Assembly (NCBI RefSeq): GCF_029961145.1
Contig: NZ_JASBRG010000007.1
Location: 848,155-912,154, forward strand
Source of the DNA: Pinibacter soli
GTDB taxonomy: Bacteria; Bacteroidota; Bacteroidia; Chitinophagales; Chitinophagaceae
Reading direction: 5' to 3'
DNA: 64,000 nt
The position numbers and the translations under genes were made by a program. Positions 60,259 through 64,000 of the stretch are shown piece after piece (position 1 is the stretch's first letter; each line of letters opens with the position of its first letter). The notes below the pieces were generated by a model that did not search any database, was not told where the DNA came from, and saw only the letters and a program-made list of their open reading frames with translations.

Positions 60259-61782
60259 CTACGGAGTTTCCAAAACCTTCGCTGCTTCTACATCGGCATA
60301 CTGTTTCGCTAACTCATTCAATCTCGTTATCAGCTTTGCTTGTTCTTTTTCATATTTTTTTTCGCCGTAAACGTTGTGCATTTCGTGCGGATCTTTAGAA
60401 AGATCATATAGTTCCCATTTATCGGTTATCTGGTAAAAACGGATCAATTTATACCTTGAAGTCCTTACACCGAAATGCGGAACTACTGAATGTTCTCCCC
60501 ATTCGTAATAATGATAATACACAGCATCTCTTGTCTTGTATTCTTTATTCTTAAACAATGGAAGCATGGACTTGCCTTGTATTTCCTTTGGTATTGAAAG
60601 CCCCGCCAGATCCAATGCCATAGGTGCTATGTCTATGTTCATGACCAGATCCCTATACACTGTTCCGGGTTTTATAACATTCGGAAACCTCGCCAGCATT
60701 GGTGTTTTCATTGACTCTTCATACATAAATCTTTTGTCGAACCATCCATGTTCTCCCAAATAAAATCCCTGATCAGATAAGTAGATCACGAGTGTGTTTT
60801 GTGCAAGATTATTTTTATCGAGATAGTCTAATAACTCGCCAATATTCCTATCCAGCGAAGCGGCCGTGCTTAAATAATCATGGATATATCTTTGATATTT
60901 CCATTCAGTAAGCTCCTTGCCGGTCAAATGTTTTGACAAAAAGTCTTTTTCAATTGGTTTATAATATGCGTCAAATGCTTTGCGTTGCTCCGCATTCATT
61001 CTTGTATAGTTTCCCTTGCCAAATCCTGTATCGGGCAATACTTTTAAATCATAACCCAATCGCATGGTATTGGCAATGTTCATGTCCTGGTGAGCAGCTG
61101 CATAACGACCGTCATAGTTATCGTAAAAGTTGGCAGGCAAAGGATATTTAATATTGTCAAAACGACCAAGATCCTGCGTGTCGGGAATCCATACTCTGTG
61201 CGTAGCTTTATGTCCTACCACCATGCAAAACGGTTTGGAAGTATCTCTGTTCGTTATCCACTTCTCAGCCATATCGGTGATGATATTCGTTACATACCCT
61301 TCTTTCAACACCGTATCTCCGTTCATTTGAATAAAATCAGGATTGTAATAGTGGCCCTGGCCCGGCACTATTTCCCAATAATCAAATCCCTGTGGTTTTG
61401 ATTCCAGGTGCCATTTACCCAGCCACGCAGTTTGATAACCCGCAGCTTTTAATCTTTTCACAAACACATCCTGGCTTGCATCGAATGTGCTTTGGTTGTC
61501 TTTAAACCCGTTTACATGACTGTATTTTCCGGTCAGCAGACAGGCCCTGCTGGGACCGCAAATAGAGTTGGTTACAAATGCATTTTTGAAAATAGCACCT
61601 TCTTTTGCCAACCTGTCAATGCCAGGCGTAGGCATCATCCTGCTGCCATATGCACCAATGGCTTGATAAGCATGATCGTCTGAAATGATGATTAAAATAT
61701 TAAGCTGTTTGTTTTGCGCTTTTGCAAAAAAACATGAGAGAGAAAGAAGTAGCAATAGTAATTTTCCTGGCAGTTGTTTCAT
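60259..61782 (-). CDS. Sulfatase
   Basis: 507 residues from the ATG at 61782 (MKQLPGKLLLL, a signal peptide); the frame is open 37 codons upstream without signal character. Alkaline-phosphatase superfamily. Metal site IISDDHAYQAIGAYG; formylglycine motif C-G-P-S-R (Cys75 in NSICGPSRACLLTGK); later HKATHRVW and LYDLSKDPHEMHNVYG. Removes sulfate esters from a glycan; needs an anaerobic sulfatase-maturing or FGE-type enzyme encoded elsewhere. Near GH29, GH20 and another sulfatase. Confidence 0.94.
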   Translation of the reverse strand: MKQLPGKLLLLLLSLSCFFAKAQNKQLNILIIISDDHAYQAIGAYGSRMMPTPGIDRLAKEGAIFKNAFVTNSICGPSRACLLTGKYSHVNGFKDNQSTFDASQDVFVKRLKAAGYQTAWLGKWHLESKPQGFDYWEIVPGQGHYYNPDFIQMNGDTVLKEGYVTNIITDMAEKWITNRDTSKPFCMVVGHKATHRVWIPDTQDLGRFDNIKYPLPANFYDNYDGRYAAAHQDMNIANTMRLGYDLKVLPDTGFGKGNYTRMNAEQRKAFDAYYKPIEKDFLSKHLTGKELTEWKYQRYIHDYLSTAASLDRNIGELLDYLDKNNLAQNTLVIYLSDQGFYLGEHGWFDKRFMYEESMKTPMLARFPNVIKPGTVYRDLVMNIDIAPMALDLAGLSIPKEIQGKSMLPLFKNKEYKTRDAVYYHYYEWGEHSVVPHFGVRTSRYKLIRFYQITDKWELYDLSKDPHEMHNVYGEKKYEKEQAKLITRLNELAKQYADVEAAKVLETP

Positions 61783-61924
61783 ATGTTTATTAAGTAAAAA
61801 GGTCCGAGTAGCTTCGTCTAGATATTTTGGGCGACGTGTGTTTGACGTACGTAGGTAAAAAATAAAGTAAAAAAAGTATTCGTCTGACCGCATTATACCT
61901 TTTTTACTTTCTAATTTTTACTTT

Positions 61925-63253
61925 TTAATTTTTCTCCACCACCACAACATCTTCGACATTCTTATCGGCTTGCAGCACGATCACGGTATCGTTACTATCT
62001 GGAATTAGTGTGTCAGGAAGTTGCAATTCAATGCTAGTTGCATTTTCTTTAAAATTGACAGCGGCCCCCGTCATTAAATACGCTTTCTGTATATGAACAC
62101 CGGGAATGGTTGCCAGCACTAAGCTTTTCTTCGATACATTAAGCAGATGTAAGTAGATCTTATTTCCTTTTCTTGTGGATGCAAAACTGCTATCAGGAGT
62201 AAATGGCCCACCGAGTGTTCCGTAAATGGAGGCGCCATTTTGTTTTAACCAGTCTCCCATTGCTTTCAATTGCTTTACCTGTCTTGCTTCCATGCGTCCG
62301 TCCGGCATCGGTCCTACGTTCAACAACAAGTTACCATTCCCTCCGGCAGTAAGTGCAAGCGTACTGATGCATTGTTTCAATGGCTTCATTTTATCGTTTG
62401 GTTTCCACGCCCATTGATTGCAAATGGTAATGCACGATTCCCATGGAAACGACATGTTTAACTTCCCGATCTTTTGCTCTGGCGTTGCATAATCGCCAAC
62501 AGATTGCTCATTCAGTATTTCGTGCTCGTTCTTTCCCAACCTGTTGTTTACGATCAGTGCAGGATCTAATTTCTTCAGGTATGCATACATGTCTTTTGCA
62601 TAGTCGTTTGTCCACGGCTGTTCCCAATTACCGTCGAACCAAAGCAAGAAAGGATGATAATTATCGATCAATTCTTTCAATTGCGATTTCATGTATTGCA
62701 CAAACTTGTTCATGTCGCCATCAGGCGCTATGCCTTTGCCGTCGTTGTGTACAGGATATGAACGATCGTACCAGTCCAGCACCGTATAATAAATGCCAAA
62801 CTTAATATCGTATTTCTTACATGCTTTTGCCAATGCACCTACCACGTCTTTTTTAAACGGCGTCTGCATGATGTTGTAGCTTGTAAAGGCAGTGGGCCAT
62901 AAACAAAAACCATCGTGATGTTTTGCGGTTATCACAATGTATTTCATGCCTGCATCTTTGGCGGTTTTTACCCATGCATCAGCATCAAATAAAACGGGAT
63001 CAAATTCTTTATACAGGCTATCGTAATCGTTTTGCGCCACCTGGTGATTTCTCGACCATCCTATTTCTGTTCCGCGTAAGGTGACAGGTCCCCAATGTAT
63101 GAACATGCCAAAACGAAGGTCCATAAAGTCTTTCATTGACTGTTTGTTCACTGCCGGAAATGTAGGCACGTTCGGTCCTTGTGCATGAGACAAACCGACC
63201 AGGCATAATAACAAGCCGCAAACAAGGCTTATTTTTTTTGTATTGTTTCGCAT
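61925..63253 (-). CDS. GH29 alpha-L-fucosidase
   Basis: 442 residues with signal peptide. FGMFIHWGPVTLRGTEIGW, ITAKHHDGFCLWPTAFTSYN and LWFDGNWEQPW with the probable nucleophile Asp207 are the family hallmarks; LLNVGPMPDGRM follows. Releases alpha-L-fucose by retaining hydrolysis. Ends in a heptamer tract (TTTACTT/TTTAATT units at 61890-61930). Same operon as sulfatases and GH20. Confidence 0.94.
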   Translation of the reverse strand: MRNNTKKISLVCGLLLCLVGLSHAQGPNVPTFPAVNKQSMKDFMDLRFGMFIHWGPVTLRGTEIGWSRNHQVAQNDYDSLYKEFDPVLFDADAWVKTAKDAGMKYIVITAKHHDGFCLWPTAFTSYNIMQTPFKKDVVGALAKACKKYDIKFGIYYTVLDWYDRSYPVHNDGKGIAPDGDMNKFVQYMKSQLKELIDNYHPFLLWFDGNWEQPWTNDYAKDMYAYLKKLDPALIVNNRLGKNEHEILNEQSVGDYATPEQKIGKLNMSFPWESCITICNQWAWKPNDKMKPLKQCISTLALTAGGNGNLLLNVGPMPDGRMEARQVKQLKAMGDWLKQNGASIYGTLGGPFTPDSSFASTRKGNKIYLHLLNVSKKSLVLATIPGVHIQKAYLMTGAAVNFKENATSIELQLPDTLIPDSNDTVIVLQADKNVEDVVVVEKN

Positions 63254-63257
63254 ATGA

Positions 63258-63380
63258 AGGAGGTTTTGAGTTTTGAGTTTTAAGTTCTAAGTATTAAGTT
63301 TTAAGTAGTAAGTAGTAAGTAGTAAAAGAGCGTCAACTTTCTTACTACTTAAACCTTATTACTTATTACTTACTACTTTA
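63258..63380. repeat. Opposed heptamer tracts forming a long hairpin
   Basis: The left arm (about 63264-63325) is a run of GAGTTTT, AAGTTCT, AAGTTTT and three AAGTAGT units. The right arm (about 63340-63378) has TTACTACTT, ATTACTT and ACTACTT units, broadly complementary. Fills the whole gap between GH29 and the partial sulfatase, and includes the latter's TAA stop. Confidence 0.78.
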
Positions 63381-64000
63381 CTTCGTCTTATTAATGTATG
63401 CCGGTTCGCGAACTTCGGATCCGGTAGTTTTTGTAAGATCATCGCCTAAAGATTTGCGATATTTTTCTGCGATCTCTTCAAGTTCTTTTACTATTTCGGG
63501 ATGGGCGTTTTGCACATCATGTGTTTCACCCGGATCATGCGCCAGATCGTACAATGCTTCAGGTACATTCATATCCGCATATCCGCCTGGAAATCCATCT
63601 TTACCGGGCATATAGGTTTTGTATGTTTGTCCTTTGTGCGGCAAAACAAGTTTCCAATATCCTTTACGCACGCCCTCTAAGTTGTTGCGTCCGTAATAGT
63701 AAACAAACTCCTCTCTTGGATTTGCATCAGGCTGCTGAAACAATAATGATTGAATGTCTACTCCATCAATTTTGTTTTTTGGCAATGGCGCTCCCGCCAG
63801 TTTTGCAATGGTCGGCAACAAGTCAATAGTGGATGAAAGATTGTTACACACGGTGCCTGAAGGAATCTTACCTGTCCAGTGCATGATGCAGGGTTCTTTT
63901 TGTCCGCCGTCCCAGCTGGTTCCTTTGCCTTCTCTCAAGCCGGCTGTGTTGCCCGCATGATTACCAAATGTTAACCATGGACCATTGTCGCTGGTAAACA
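63378..64000 (-). CDS. Arylsulfatase A-type sulfatase, C-terminal part (runs off the right edge)
   Basis: At least 207 residues of the C-terminal half. The frame is open to the window edge, and the visible upstream part reads FTSDNGPWLTFGNHAG, then LREGKGTSWDGGQKEPCIMHW, DLLPTIAKLAG and LYDLAHDPGETHDV, all typical of the arylsulfatase family. The formylglycine site is beyond the window. First visible gene of the operon of GH29, sulfatase, propeller and GH20. Confidence 0.92.
   Translation of the reverse strand, partial: FTSDNGPWLTFGNHAGNTAGLREGKGTSWDGGQKEPCIMHWTGKIPSGTVCNNLSSTIDLLPTIAKLAGAPLPKNKIDGVDIQSLLFQQPDANPREEFVYYYGRNNLEGVRKGYWKLVLPHKGQTYKTYMPGKDGFPGGYADMNVPEALYDLAHDPGETHDVQNAHPEIVKELEEIAEKYRKSLGDDLTKTTGSEVREPAYINKTK

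Noticed and set aside
63258-63380. Possible CRISPR array
   Set aside because: Period is 7 bp with drifting units and there are no spacers; it is a heptamer tract.

Overview
The window looks like a chromosomal segment of a Bacteroidota bacterium, most likely of the Chitinophagaceae type. The evidence is a SusC/SusD pair driven by an ECF sigma factor and a FecR anti-sigma, a type IX secretion C-terminal sorting domain, lipoprotein signals of the xxSCKK kind, DUF4468/DUF4974-type families, AT-rich intergenic DNA and an almost complete lack of Shine-Dalgarno signals. No transposase, CRISPR array, rRNA or tRNA gene was recognised.

Layout. (1) 0-8.1 kb: an ECF sigma factor, an orphan membrane protein, then a minus-strand catabolic operon read from 8.1 kb to 1.8 kb: DHDPS-family lyase, sodium:solute symporter, iron-dependent alcohol dehydrogenase, PdxA2-type dehydrogenase and DUF1537 four-carbon acid-sugar kinase. 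The kinase plus PdxA2 pair predicts conversion of a four-carbon sugar acid such as D-threonate to dihydroxyacetone phosphate. (2) 8.4-16.6 kb: single genes (methyltransferase, HTH regulator, PKD/beta-propeller lipoprotein, T9SS cargo protein, DHFR-like protein, GGDEF protein, DinB/SCP2 protein). (3) 16.6-32.4 kb: a complete nuoA-B-CD-E-F-G-H-I-J-K-L-M-N operon for respiratory complex I with fused nuoCD, followed upstream by a CBS-domain protein. (4) 33.3-34.8 kb: a second PKD/beta-propeller lipoprotein, paralogous to the one at 11 kb. (5) 34.9-44.6 kb: a sigma/FecR/SusC/SusD/TlpA/TlpA nutrient uptake locus whose last gene carries two frameshifts. (6) 44.9-56.7 kb: mostly small orphan plus-strand genes, with a minus-strand PL6-like lyase and GH28 pair and a small ABC transporter. 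(7) 56.8-64 kb: a minus-strand glycan-degradation operon (sulfatase, GH29 fucosidase, sulfatase, GH43/117-like propeller, GH20 hexosaminidase) that runs off the right edge and fits a sulfated, fucosylated, amino-sugar-containing glycan.

The most unusual content lies between the genes. Nearly every junction of the nuo operon longer than a few bases carries a repeat, and these belong to several unrelated families: a 35-bp palindrome, degenerate 7-bp tandem tracts often facing each other as hairpin arms, a TTCACGC-type element and a GCGTCGCAC-type inverted repeat. A further family of about 190-300 bp has terminal inverted repeats of the form TTCAATGTCGTTT and different hairpins nested inside; it occurs three times plus one solitary end. 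Several genes end inside a heptamer tract, which supplies the stop codon.

Two genes are damaged. The PKD/propeller gene at 11 kb has a TGG-to-TAG nonsense codon relative to its paralog. The terminal tlpA-like gene has frame breaks at a T6 and an A10 run. Both could be real decay or, for the homopolymers, sequencing error.
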